A stretch of 64,000 nucleotides of DNA from the NCBI RefSeq assembly GCF_000204055.1, contig NW_006768816.1, positions 241,998 through 305,997 on the forward strand, read 5' to 3'. Below the pieces are notes generated by a model that saw only the letters and a list, made by a program, of their open reading frames with translations, did no database searches and was not told the origin of the DNA. Source of the stretch: Melampsora larici-populina 98AG31 (Eukaryota; Basidiomycota; Pucciniomycetes; Pucciniales; Melampsoraceae). Below are positions 23,390 to 35,712 of this stretch, one piece after another. The number at the start of each line of letters is the position of its first letter. Position 1 is the stretch's first letter. A program made the position numbers and the translations under genes.

Positions 23390-24434
23390 AACATGTGCAT
23401 TGTTCTTGTTTTGTGTGGACATGGTGAGATACCCACTTCATGATACTTTCAATATTCAATTGGATCTTTTTCCTAAGTAACCAAGCTGTACAAATTGTTC
23501 TTGTGCTCATGAAGCAGTGAATTATGAGAACAACAACATTTGGAGTCCATAATAAACCCCCTCTTAAAGATTAAGCCAATGAAGCATCTTAATAAAGCAG
23601 TATATGTTTCAAGTGTATCAAAAGTCTTCAAGCCAAGGGCTGTCTAGAGGTTACTGTTATTGGTGAGCTTGGACAGACATGTGATGCAGTGGGACTTCTT
23701 GAGTGGGCACTTGGTAGAAAGGATTGCGGATGTTTTCTCTCTTTCTTTCCTTGTTCAAACAAAGATATACAGGAGAGATGTGCTGTGGTTATTTTAAATA
23801 GTTGTAGGTCACCAGTGATTTACTGATTGAAATTTCAAGAATGAGGGTACTTTGGAAAGACTTGTGTATATTTTTGGGTGGTTTGAATGATTATTCAACT
23901 TTCTTATATGACATCATTGCAGCTTACCATCCAATTCAATTTCACCATCTTTTCCTCTTTACCAATTTTCCCCCATTATCTGTTGAAATAAGGTGTTAAA
24001 TTGAATCACGGACGGTCAAGAACTTATCAGTCACGATATTTAGTTCAAGATTATTTAAGTTTCTTTTCAATTGATTCTATCTTCAAGAACTGATTGCATT
24101 CAACCAACTGTTTTCTCATGGGTGTAGTGTTAAAAGTATTTTCAAGGACTAGATTGTGATGACATGAGAAAGTCAAAGTGTCCTCAATTGATTTAGAAAG
24201 TTATCGTGATCATTTGTGTGAGAAAGTGTTTTCTGAACTTGTTATTCGAGACTGTGTAATTTCTCTTATATACCAGCCTCTGTTTGCCTTCAGATGATTT
24301 TCCCTTCTTGTCGAAGGAAATTATCTGAAGGTAAGGTATTATCTTTTACTATTGCTTTACACGTGTTCACTAAGCTCGTTCTTCTTTTTCTTATTCTGGC
24401 CTTATAATTTCTTTTTCTTTGTGTTACTGTCTCA
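23390..24434. other. Gene-free stretch
   Basis: No open frame with a motif, no repeat with clear ends. The phrase GTCGAAGGAAATTATCTGAAG at 24310-24330 returns at 24565-24585 ahead of the second tandem-repeat unit, so the repeat block may begin there. Confidence 0.4.
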
Positions 24435-24783
24435 GTTTTATTTGTCTCGTCTTCGTCAGGTTTGTGAGCTTCGTGCTCTAGTCTCATCTCAGTGTCTCAT
24501 CAACACTTGAAAGCTGAAGCTTTTGTGTTCACCTTTATAAAGGTGTGTATTGTGTTTGCTGCTTGTCGAAGGAAATTATCTGAAGTTTTATTTGTCTTGT
24601 CTTCATCAGGCTTGTGAGCTTTGTGCTCTAGTCTTCTCAGCTCAGTGTCTCGTCAACACTTGAAAGCTGAAGCTTTTGTGTTCACCTTTATAAAGGTTTG
24701 TGAGCTTCGTGCTCTAGTCTTCTCAGCTCAGTGTCTCGTCAACACTTGAAAGCTGAAGCTTTTGTGTTCACCTTTATAAAGGT
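24435..24783 (+). repeat. Three tandem units of about 85-110 bp
   Basis: Units lie at 24435-24544, 24585-24697 and 24698-24783. All contain TTGTGAGCTT(C/T)GTGCTCTAG, then CAACACTTGAAAGCTGAAGC, and end in the palindrome ACCTTTATAAAGGT, which carries a TATAAA core. Units 2 and 3 abut and are nearly identical. A shared leader precedes units 1 and 2. No gene starts directly downstream. Confidence 0.8.
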
Positions 24784-25163
24784 GCTTTTCCATTTTAGTC
24801 AAAATCCTGCATTATCCATATATTTCCAAATTCGTTCACTCAAACATTTATTCATATGTAGAAGTTTTAAAACCCTCCCTCTTAAGACTTCACCCTGGTT
24901 ACTCACATTTTTTTGGTTTATTTAAAACTTGTGAGCAAGACATTATTGTTCTTTTTCTGTGACACATTATTGTTTCAGTTTCTTTATTGTTGTTAATCAT
25001 TATTATTATAGCCAGTATTATTATGTACCACTGACTTCCCTGTGGGGTGTGAGTAGAATGTGGTTTGGGAATGTGGTTTTTAATTTCAAGGGCCTAGTTA
25101 AATAGTTTTGTGCGTGATTCCATTAAGTACATGGTGATACTTCCCCCCTTGGAGTCAAATATG

Positions 25164-26000
25164 TTACGCATATAGCTTCATTCCGTGAAGTGGTTGTGGT
25201 GTAGCTGTACCGGCTTGGATGGAAACAGGGCGAGCAACAGCTCCCTTACTCCATCGGGCTCCTTGCACAACCTTTTGTAATATGGAGTTTCGCTTATTAG
25301 AAATTGGCTGTGCGTCGGCTAGATGATTCTGGTGAGTTTGATCACCCGATGCTTGAATGTTCGAGTGCGTGTCAAACGCGTTGGTAGAGGTGAAATTACT
25401 TCCGGAACTCTCCGCAGGAGTTGCACACCGGTTCCCACCAACCTCGCTTTTCGGGTAAGATGGTGAATATATGAAATTTGCGCCATTGAGCATTCTCTGA
25501 GAAGCTATCGAGTGTTCTGTATGCATTTTTTTGATTGTTCCCGTCCTGATGGCTGTGAGCGACCTCCAGATAGAAGTGCTTTAATTTTGGTTCGGAATTT
25601 GGGGAAGTAGGTGGTGTCTGACGTTCTTTTGTCGCCATGACGAGGGGTGGAAGCTGAAAGTGTTGGTCAAAAAGATATTTTATTAGACCACAAGATTCTT
25701 CCACTCCAGTAAAATGCATTCCTTATGTAGAGTGAGAAAGATCGTTCCTTCTTGGATGGAAAAATGACTAACACTGGAAATTAACACTGTCGGTGTAAGC
25801 TTCCTCAACACTGGAGCATCAGAAAGACAGTATTTCAGCCCTCCACGCAGCCATAATGCGTGGTCATTTCAGAGGGACCAGTGAAGAAACTTACGAGGGA
25901 AGAATCAGGTCTTCACAGGATATCCAATCGTACTGATCCCACATCTTTTGCAGCTTGGAAAGTTGTAGGCACTCTGTTTGTAATAACAATTCTTCAGGCG
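25164..26000 (-). pseudogene. Unknown-family locus, copy A, frame-shifted
   Basis: I do not recognise the family. It is homologous to 27171-27960. A putative exon begins LSKLQKMWDQYDW and ends EDLILPS at a GTAAGT donor (about 25950-25885). Downstream come LFDQHFQLPPLV (about 25680) and FPKFRTKIKALLSGGRSQPSG (about 25605-25545). After a run of seven A (about 25525-25531) the frame changes, and MHTEHSIASQRM ... KRNSILQKVV ... TPQPLHG follows to the stop at 25164. The frame changes once more between the KERQ-type and FPKFR segments. Copy B stays open across the A-run, so copy A looks broken there. Confidence 0.5.
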
Positions 26001-27170
26001 ACGGAAATTATTTTGTTCGGAATGGGATTGTAAAGTTTAGGATTTGAATCGCGTTCAGGTCTCCCAGATGACAAATTTCTTCGGCGCCGCGAGACGGTGC
26101 GGCGTTTTATCAGTTTTATCTCATTCTACATGCACAATGGCAAAGATAGAGTGGCAACCGTGGCAAACAAGCAACTTCGCACGCCCTCGACGTCCGAAAG
26201 CAAAAGACATGGTTCATCTTCACAGATCCTTTCCAAGAGTATGTGCAGCAATGCACATCGCGATTAGGCTTCCTACCTTGAGCTTGAGGACTCAGTAGTG
26301 CAGGGCAACGAAGTTGTACTGGACGCTACGGCCCAAAAAGACTTGCCAAACGCTCAGAGTTTAGCCCACTGTAGCAGCTTTCCTCCGCCATCGAAGGATG
26401 GCGGCAGGTGGAGGGAAGCGTAAGTGATGGACTCGCATGATCGCAAGCGACCGCCTGCTCATTCGTAGGATCATTGTAAACCGCAAGAAATTCATCCTTC
26501 ACCCCTGACAACAGTCGCAGCAATCACTCATTTTTGTGACGCAGCTTGGCGGCTAACTGGTTCCCTGTGAAAAGTGATTATTTGAAGTACAACTAATGCG
26601 TTGTCATTAGATAAAAAACATGTGCCCCTTGTAAGCTTTGACGCCTGTAGAGGTTTCTATTAAAGTTTTAAGGACAAATTGTCAATGTGTATAGACCAAA
26701 AATACAAAGCAGCTGGTGAGTGGTAGGTCACTCATTGCAAAGTCTTTGCAATATTGAATGAATGAAATCTATTAAACGAAGGTATAAAAAATGTTCTTTG
26801 GCACAGAAGGAAGAAACTGATAGGAACGTCCATTCTTGATATCGGTATGAAGCCCTTTCCCATGTCCTTGCCGTTTGAGACACGGATCGAGGATCTTGAA
26901 GAAGCAATAGATTACTCAAAAATTTTCAAAGATTCTCAACTCCTCTTGGAAATCAGCACTGTCTAGAAGACTGCCTAAAGTCAAGGCTGGCAAGCTCGAT
27001 CGGGATGACTGGTGACGTATTTCGGCTTGTGAGGATGCTCGATAGAAAGGATTGGGGAGGTTTTCTTTCAAGTCTTCTTCCGCTTTCATAGAGAAATGAG
27101 ATATAACCCAGAAGAGACGTGCCACGGTTCATTAATCATCATGAAAAGAACCTCTTTTGAATCAATCAGA
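26001..27170. other. Spacer between copies A and B
   Basis: Part of 26090-26190 resembles the sequence upstream of copy B (CCGTGGCAAACAAGC against CCGTGGCAGACAAGC at 28180), so the duplication reaches well beyond the coding exons. Short minus-strand open frames at 26326-26523 and 26916-27125 (NLPNPFYRASSQAEIRHQSS) have no recognisable motif. Confidence 0.4.
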
Positions 27171-27960
27171 TCACCTACACTTAATCGTCCCGTGAGGTGG
27201 TTGTGGTGGGGTCTCAGCGCTGATGGAACTAAGAGGGCGTGTAAAAGCCCGATTACTTCGAGTGACTGATCGGGCAACCTTTTTGAAGATGGAGTTCCGT
27301 TTAGCGCAAGTTGGGTGTGAATCAGATACATAATCCTTGAAAGGTTGATCGCGAGGTGTTTGAATATTGACGCTCAAGTTCGATGCGGTCCCAGACGAGA
27401 GATTGCATTCTGAGCGATTTACAGGGCTTGCATACCCATCGCTATCATCTTCTCTGTTTAGGAGTCGAGGGGTATCGCTGAAGTGTTTGCCATTTGGTAC
27501 ACTTTGAGAAGCATTCGAGTCGTCTTCATTGGATGGTATACATATTTCGGGTATTAATGGTCGTGAGCGCTCTCCCAATATAAGTGCCCTCATTTTCAAT
27601 CGAAACCTTGGGAAAGACGGAGTGTACGCCGTTCCTTTTCCGCCGCGATGAGAGGCAGAAGCTGATCGTGGTGGTCAAACAGAAAGATCAGGAGAGTTGT
27701 CAACTTCAGTACAACCCATTTGTGGTGTGTACATAGAATGAATAAGGTCGCTTTTCATCCAATCAAAGGATCACCAACAAGGGGAATGTCCGTCATCGAT
27801 AGAATTCTCTTCATCACTGAGAAATAAGGAAGACAGAATAATTCAGCTCTTTACGCAGTCATCATGCGACGTAATGTCGAAGAGACGGGTGAAGTGACAT
27901 ACGAGGGAAGAGAGAGGTCTTCGTTCGAATTCCAGTCAGAATGATCCCACATCTTTTTGC
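27171..27960 (-). CDS. Unknown-family protein, copy B
   Basis: Not recognised. The main open segment (27599-27171) reads MRALILGERSRPLIPEIC ... KRNSIFKKVARSVTRSNRAF ... ETPPQPPHG. It is polar and Ser/Asn-rich with a basic KRNS patch, and parallels copy A position by position. Upstream are MWDHSDWNSNEDLSLPS ending at a GTATGT donor (about 27960-27910) and LFDHHDQLLPLIAAEKERR (about 27690-27640). The last upstream segment is in another frame from FPRFRLKMRALIL, as in copy A, so an unrecognised splice or an old shift must lie between. No signal peptide or known domain was seen. Confidence 0.45.
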
Positions 27961-28557
27961 AGATAAAAACGGTTGAGAAAGTAATCGGTCTCCTAATGTG
28001 ATTCAAACAGTGGGCAATATTTCAATCAGGACGAATCTGAATCTCGATGATCGATCATTGGGTCTTTTATTTTATTGGACTGCGGAGTTACACGACTGGC
28101 AGATAAAAAATCATAGTTCCATAGGAGTCGCGACACATGGCGATGTTTATAAACAAGAGCGGAATACATATTGCAGTCCGTGGCAGACAAGCGATGAAGA
28201 AATTCAATGGTGGCTTGGTATGCACACGAGGAAAGACGAGGAGTGTTCAAATTTTTCAATCTTTAAGACTCGGAGGCGCAGACAAAGTTACAAAATATCG
28301 GTGTTGTATATTCAATCGTTTTGTACCATTTCTTTTTCCTTACACAGCGCCCACTCTATCTTTCCCTACCTTTCCATCATGAAAGGTACACACACGCATT
28401 CAGTCTTTGCTTCATGCAAGACTCATCTTATAAAGCTGATAATTAACATTAACAGATTTCGAACTTTGATGTGACAAAGAGTATGACACAGCGCCAGTTT
28501 CGATAAGGAGACAAACGATGAAAACCGCAATGGTATGCTGTTTATAAAGCTTGAACT

Positions 28558-28670
28558 AAGCTTAACTACGGATGAGCATCTCGTGCGGTAAATCGCGGTA
28601 GGTCAAAATTTAAAGCAAATGCGGGGCCTTTCCCCCACTGGTGAAAAATCAGCCCCGCGGTAGTTAACTT
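28558..28670. repeat. Small MITE-like inverted repeat
   Basis: Ends AAGCTTAACTACGG and CCGCGGTAGTTAACTT are imperfect inverted repeats about 113 bp apart. GC-rich words sit inside (CGGGGCCTTTCCCCC). No target duplication could be fixed. Confidence 0.45.
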
Positions 28671-28835
28671 TTTTCGCATTGGCAAATCGTTAAATTCAAC
28701 AATTGGCTAATGCATGCTTTATCTCAAGTGAAAGTCACACTTGGTCACGGTATATTTGACCCAAAAAAATCAAACTCAACTCAACTTGACGTCCAAAAGC
28801 CTCCAACGCCAGATGGAACAACCAACCCCTACTAA

Positions 28836-29218
28836 GAGCATCCCCAGCCGTGTGCCGTAAACCGTGCCGTACGTACATTTGGGGTACTTTTATCCACAGC
28901 TGTTACCCCCAAGCACATACATACCCAGCTTGGGCAATTCTCTACGTGCAAGTTGAAATAGGCCAAACATCTTCTTTTTCTACTCACACCCTAAATCCTT
29001 CTGTACCTCACTTCTCCCATAAACTCCAACTTGTACAATTGGGCTCTCCGTACATCATGCACATCAATAATCATCTAAGCCATAACACATTATGCTACAA
29101 GTTGAACTGTAGGGAACCACAGCTGTACATGCTTCAAATTTCATACCTCAAACGGTTCCTTAAACAATCTGTGCAACCCTCTGCATGTTACCGATTTACA
29201 GCGCGGCTGGGGATGCTC
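28836..29218. mobile_element. MITE, 383 bp, GAGCATCCCCAGCCG ends
   Basis: Left end GAGCATCCCCAGCCGTG and right end GCGGCTGGGGATGCTC are inverted over 15 bp, with TAA on the left and TAC on the right. There is no coding capacity. Ends starting GAGCATCCCCAGC resemble Tourist-like MITE termini known from plants; that comparison is from memory and is inference. Confidence 0.7.
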
Positions 29219-29415
29219 TACTCACTTCACACACCATGTGAAATGAGAACCATAGAATGTACATGAACGGAAACAAAAAAAAAAATCATCGTGATTTTCA
29301 ATTTTCTTGTGTTTGTTCCTTTTTTTATATCTAGGTCAATTAATCAACGTTTTAGGCTTTTTTGAATCATGATAGGTCAATCAAAGAATTCCAACTTCAA
29401 ACTAATCAAAATTTA

Positions 29416-29613
29416 GGGTATGTATACAAATATGGTTCTGAAAATTTACAGAATGGGTTTCCCTGAACACCAGAAGTTTTTTTTGGGTGTGTTCTGACCT
29501 TATGGTGTTCTGAAGCTTTGAATAACCAACACTGTGTGTTTTCCAGAACATCATGAGGCTTCTGGTGTTCTGGAAAAAGTTGTGTGGAAATTTCCAGAAC
29601 AAACATTGTATAC
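29416..29613. repeat. MITE-like inverted repeat, about 200 bp
   Basis: The left end (GGGTATGTATACAAATATGG, then TTCTGAAAATTT) and right end (AAATTTCCAGAACAAACATT then GTATACC) are imperfect inverted repeats. Inside, GTGTTCTG/CCAGAACA words recur on both strands. Confidence 0.55.
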
Positions 29614-29619
29614 CTTCAT

Positions 29620-32600
29620 TAGATGAGACATTTCAAAGCAATACAATCTCTTTGTTATGTCAGATTTTTGTAAAAGTTACTTTGAAGCATGATTGAGCGT
29701 GGCCAGTGTGTAACACGTGCATCATCCATAAAGTTACAAAATTTACAGCACTGCTAATGCAAACAAGTGTGGAATTTTGATGAATTGAGTAAGTTTTGAC
29801 TTAATTAGGGTACTCAAATCAAGTATATAAATGCACATAATCTTTGCTACATACTGTTTTGGCAGGGGAAACAAGGCAAAGGGTGTGTTCTCATTGTCTC
29901 ACAGTACGTATATACCAAGCACAAAAAGGTTTTAACCACTTAATTGGCCACTGTGTATTTCATCAAGGCCACCATAAAATCACAACACATGATACAAAGA
30001 AAAAAAATAAGAGAGAATAAATTATTGATGACACTTACCTTTGCAATCATGATCATTGTTTTAATCTGTTTGCTGTTACTAAACAAACAAAGAAATGAAG
30101 AAAGCAGCCACAACTAAGTGTCAAACACTCTTCTCTTCCTGCCTTTGGGGTTAGCCTTAGCCTGAACCTCTGTACTGGCCTCTTGGTGTCTGACTTCTTC
30201 ATTTTGTAAGATCTGTTCAATTTTTTCCCTTTCACCACACTTTTCTTACCATTTGAAGTTTTTCTAGTTGGCCTTACTACATATTTATGAGGTGACAGAC
30301 ACAGCAATCTGACAGGGCTAGAATCTGGCATTGGTCACTTGATAGAAAGGTGTAGGGTCAGGGGGTTCTTTACTGGTTTGGCCTGGAAATCTGTTACCTC
30401 CATGGAACATGGCTTGTCACAATTGCTTTCCAAAATAATTAGTTTCACATCAGGTGGAAGGGGAGCTGAGATATAAGGTCAGTAAATTGTACAATATAGA
30501 GGTGGAGATAGGGTACAACTTATAAGGACTTCTGTATTCATATACAAGTCAGTTGTTTGCTCCTTGTGATAAGGCACAAGCACATACAATCAAATGGAAG
30601 ATCATTGCTACCATGGTGATCAATGACTTGCAAACCACCAATGAGCAGACACCTCAGTCAGGCCAACATGAAGAGGACAGGTGGAATAATGTACAAGTTG
30701 ATGAAAAGGCCTTCTGTGCCTTTTTCCCCGTTAGATGGTCTTCTGTGTTTTCAAGATCATTAATTGCTTTAACTGGAGAACCTGACGACTTTTGGGATAT
30801 GTCCTATGCAAAAAAATTATCCTTTGATTTTTAGTCCTGCAAGACTTTCTGTTGTTTGTCAAGTCCTGTGTGACTTTCTCTCACTTAGCAACATGTTTGA
30901 CCTGTGATAGCTTAACTTGTGTTTTCACATATGACCTGCCTGGCATAGCATAGGAAAGTTGATTGCTTTCCTCAGCTTTGCTTTGCTTTGCTTCACACTG
31001 TTTCAGGTAGGGGGAACTTTTTTTCTTTCCTCTTTATTCTCTATTGTTCATAAGTGAAATATCAATCTCACATTTCCTTTGCTTCTCTTCATGCTGTTTC
31101 AGTTGATTTGAAATCTAAGAAACCCCAATAAGAAAAATATCATTAGCATAATATGAGATAGGTGGAATCATTGAAATAGAAAAACAAAAACTTACAAGAA
31201 AAGGCTTTCTTTGCCTTGTTCCCCTTGTTCTTTCTAGTGGCAAACCTGGTGCCCTTCACATTGGCTTGAACAGCAGTTGAGTTTAATTTTTGTGGCAGTA
31301 AGTCTTCTTCAATTTGTTCCTTGACTCCTTCTAAGTCCATGGCAGAGACAAAAGGGATATAACCTTGCAGGTCCAGATTCTTGTGACTAATCTTGGTTAT
31401 GCTGGGTTTGATTGAATGTTTCTCAGATGTATGTGTATGTGAGTACACAAGCACACTAGTCAAATCCAGAGCGCTCAAGATCAGGCTGAGATCTTGTCCA
31501 AAGAGCTGACATGGTTGTTGTTCTTGAGGTCATCATAAAGTCATATGCCTTGAACACCATCCACTTGCCTTACCACCTTGGACCAATAGAGACTATAGCC
31601 CAAAGAGCAAGTGGGACTATTTGATAATTATGATAGTTGAAGACAGAGAATTCAGGCTACTTCATGTCTCCCATGAAGCTGTCCCAGTTGTTGTCTGTAA
31701 GAGCAACAAAGATGCCACAGGGAATCAAAAATTCATAGGTTTGTGGGTAAAGTTCTAATAACTCTGCTCATACAGCCCAGGTACACCATTGGACAGATCA
31801 GGGCCAAGTGGTGTGCTTTCATCATCATCAAGAGATTCTGGCAAGGCTGGCATTTGTTGATGGCAGATGGTTTGGCATGTAGGGCAGCATAAAGGGCTGG
31901 TAGAGTACAGAACTTCTGTGTACCAAACAGATGGGAGTGCTGTGATATTGGAGTATTGTAAGTTGGCTTTGTGGAAGATATCCAAGGTGATGATGTTTGT
32001 TGTTCAAATGATAAACTCACTCTCTTGATGAGCAGGGTTCTTGGTGCATTGATAGCCACTTAACAACTTGGAAGAAACATGTTGGACAACAGAGGTTGGT
32101 ATAGTGGGAATCATCAAGAGGCACGAAGCCACGGACTGGGTAATTTGTAATTACAACACAATCTGATTTTCATCTGGTGCACCCTTGACGGTCAGAAATA
32201 AGAGCAAACACAAGAACTTCAAAAATTGGTCTTCTGAAGACGTTTTTGAATAGCCCTGAACAAGAGGGCCCCAAAAATACCTTGATTTTTGAATTGAGTG
32301 ATATTTGTGACTTCGGCAATCTTTTTTGGAAAAACCCTGATTAAGTGGCTCTTGATGGTTCCCACTATACATTACATTTTGACCCAAGAAGGTAAGCAAT
32401 GAATAAGTCCGCCAATGAAAATTATTGGTAACAAAAGACCTGGCTGCAACTTGTTCTATTGCAGTTTCTAATGACTTGAGGCCACAAGAGAGGACTGACT
32501 TGATGTGAAATGACTGATACATCTTCTCTGAGTTCCTTGAGGGGTAGTGTCAATTAGTTTGGACTTGAATGGCTTGATTTAAAGAGAAGGGTTAACCGGA

Positions 32601-34590
32601 GCCTGAGGGATGTGCTGGTTGATTGGTAAGCAAAGGTGTTTTAAAATTGATTGATTGATTATAAGGTGATGAGGAAAGAAAACTAAAAATAGAGGACAAT
32701 ATGTAGGCCTTTATATACTATATTTCTAGCCAATTGAGTGGTCAAAAAAATATGACAAATGATTCAAATATTACTGAGATATTGGGTGGAAATCCCTGTG
32801 AGTGTCATTATCATATGATTTGCCAATTCTTGTTTTAGCTGGTCTTCTGCACACACAAGCATCATTACTAGTCACTGAAATCATTCACCCATTTGGTTTA
32901 AGATCATACCAGACCATTGGACCAGTGTTTTCCGCATGCTGAATCTAGTTTAGTTTTAGGTTATACAAAACTGGGTTGAGAGTCATCAATACAACTCTAA
33001 CTGGGAATCCCTTTGCCTCCTAGACTCATGACATCACTAATTTTGCTCTGAGCCTTTTACATCATGTCTGATATATGATTGATGTTTATGAGAAAAGACA
33101 AAAAGGAAAAGAAATCATTGGAAATATATTTAATTTGAGAAATTGTAAAATAGATTTTAAATTGAAAAGAATAAAAAAGGAAAAAATGTATGGTACATCT
33201 TATAAGTTCAGTTTACTTAGAATTATGTCTTTTACTCAAGCTTATGTTAGCCAGAAGACAAAGTACATCTGTACTTATGCCCTGGCTGACATCAGCAGTA
33301 CATAGGAAAGGCTTCAACATGATAGAGGAGTTTTTGTTTCATTATCAGGGAATACATATGTCAAGAGAAGTGCATATGGTATCTCTGTTGTTTGCTTTTT
33401 GACAAAGGACTAAAAGCACCATTCCTCGTGTTTTCTGATTTGTGCAAAGGATCAAAGGTATTAGACCTGGGACCAAAATAATTGGGCCCCCTTGTAGTCC
33501 AGATCTAAGATTATTAATGATGTTGTGTTGCACTGCAGTAAACCTATTAGACCTTTAAGTCTGATTTAGTTGGCTCCATAGAAACACTCAAAAGGAAAGA
33601 TATATGTTGCAAATTTCTGGTCCTCCAACAAGATGAATTGGCCCTTGCTGTAGTGACAGCAGTTGAGAAGTAGCTGTAACGTATTGCGATACGATCCTGA
33701 TAGTTTCAACCTCTGATGTTAAGATTGTGCAGGAAAATCTCATCAAGAGAGACCGCACAGTTGCTGATATGACAATTTTATCTTTCCAAATACATCAATG
33801 TAGAAATGTAAACTTGTTCTAACATCAGGATAACCATGGGGTCACCATCCGTGTTTTTTTGACTGCCCACCCTGATAACAGAAACATGATGTAAGGGATC
33901 AAATTACACAAAGCTAACCCAACGTAACTATCATCTTAACATACGTAGGTCTTTATGTCTAGGGTCTCATATTTGAAAGGGAGTTGGAAATGTGTTGTTT
34001 CACTGTGCTATAGATCTTAATGCTGATACAATTGGCCATCACTATCCCCGCATCATTGTGGTATCATAGAAAAACTCAAATGAGATTTTGTGCATCAAGC
34101 TCTGTTCAAGTTGACATCTTGCTAATGTCTTCTACAGCTGATGTAAGAACGATCAGCAGATTTTTCAGAAAATGTGTCGTCGCCGGATTTCATGAAAAGG
34201 GCAAAAAATCGAAAATTGGCTTTCGAGATGTAAAACTATACTGTAGTACCCTTTACCCATCTTAAACGTAAGTTTGATTTCCTCTCTCCCTATAATGCCA
34301 TTACACCCTGCTGTACCATACCGAAAGCCAGTTAACGATTGTGAACTGATTTCCTTGTTTACCGTTTTTGGTTTCCATCCACTTCAATTTCTTGTTGACC
34401 TTCTGTCCACTTCTTTCCGTCTCATCAGGAGTCTACAACCTCATCCAAGGATTCTATTGATCCGAGACTCCTTTCACTCGGATCAAACAAACAGTCACAT
34501 CAATTGCACTCACCGGCTCACTTCATTGTGATTCTTTTTCTTTTTTTCTTTTTTTTTCTGTTTCCTCACTACCGTACTGACATCATTCTT
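29620..34590. other. Long stretch without a supported gene
   Basis: Minus-strand open frames at 30053-30331 (Lys/Arg-rich), 31143-31478, 31733-32059 and 32151-32522 are candidates for exons of one decayed element. One phrase, CCPTCQTICHQQMPALPES (about 31880), has a zinc-binding look, but the frames do not join by convincing splice signals. Short direct repeats (TTTGCTTTGC near 30970, AGTCCTG near 30835-30870) are present. Nothing else was recognised. Confidence 0.35.
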
Positions 34591-34597
34591 TCTACAG

Positions 34598-35712
34598 ATG
34601 CCCATCAACACCTATCCGACCGAGATCAAGTTGGTCGTTGTTTGGATGGTCATGCGTGGCATGCGGTTCCACGATATTGTATTGACCCTTGGTGTCAACG
34701 TGTCCCTCACCTCCGTTCGCCGATGGTTCGACTTGTACCAAACTACCCGCGCGGTGATCACAAACCCCGATGACCACATGATTCCGGGCGCTCGCCCCAT
34801 TTTAGGCCAAGCTCAACACGACTTCATCATTGACTCGCTTCAACATGATCCTACCTTATTTCTAGACGAGCTTCAGGAGAGGATCTCCAACTGGTTTGGA
34901 TTCATTGTTTTTCTCAAGACTCTTTCGAATGAAGTACGCTTGAAACTTGGATGGACGAGAAAGAAATCTCGCACCGTCCATCCTAATCAATCGGAGGAGG
35001 CGCGAGGTGCTTATATTGGCAATATTTTTGGAATTGATCCTTTTTGTCTGGTATTCACCTGTGAGATACAAGATTCTTTTCTTCCTTTGACTGAAATCAG
35101 CTGATTTATTGTTATTCTTATTGTTATTCATACAGACGAAACTGCTGTCAATAAACATCATCTTTATCGTGATTACGCACGTGCGCCTTGTGGCGAAAGA
35201 ACTGTGCGACTAGAGAGGGCAACTCGATCCCAGAGATGGTCTGTTTTACCAGCCATCTCTTTAGGAGGACTTGTAGCCTTGGCTATCCAGCCTGGTGGAT
35301 ACTCAAGAATCGACTTTGAGGCTTACTTAGAAGACCAATTAGTAAGTCATCTTCTTTCTTATTGTTTGGTATTCACAACTGACATATGGATTCATACATT
35401 ACATAGTTGCCAGCTATGAATCCTTGGCCAGCTAGGAATTCGGTCCTTGTGATGGATAATGCGCCTATCCATCACGGAGGAAATATTGAGGCACTTTGTG
35501 AAGCACGTGGAATCCGGGTACTCTATCTTCCAGCATATTCACCTGATTACAACCCTATCGAGTTAGGCTTTTCACCCCTGAAGTCACGTTTGAAAAGAAG
35601 CCGAGCCCTTCACCGGGCAGTCAATGTGGCGGGAGAGGAAGTATCAATTTATTTGACGTGTTTGACTTTGTTCACTGAATCACTTTGCACCAAGCTATTC
35701 AAAAGTTGTTGA
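34598..35712 (+). CDS. Tc1/IS630-type DDE transposase
   Basis: A transposase of the Tc1/mariner-IS630 group. Exons: 34598-35060, 35136-35341 and 35407-35712; a CAG acceptor immediately before the ATG hints at a 5'UTR intron. An N-terminal helix-turn-helix region (TEIKLVVVWMVMRGM ... VRRWFDLY, residues 9-50) is followed by the DDE domain: LVF then the first catalytic position, VLVMDNAPIHHGGN for the second Asp, and YLPAYSPDYNPIELGF for the acidic third position. The splice at 35060/35136 makes the expected first Asp codon TAC, giving LVFTYETAVNKH where the family has D-E. The C-terminal end reads into what looks like intron sequence (GTATCA at 35641). Terminal repeats were not found. Confidence 0.75.

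Noticed and set aside
24435..24783. CRISPR-like array
   Set aside because: Only three units, no short conserved repeat with unique spacers, and the genome is eukaryotic.
26044..26298. 84-codon plus-strand frame as a gene
   Set aside because: It overlaps DNA that is duplicated upstream of copy B without keeping this frame.
31733..32059. Zinc-finger protein based on CCPTCQTIC
   Set aside because: A single CxxC phrase in a short frame, with no consistent neighbours or splice sites.
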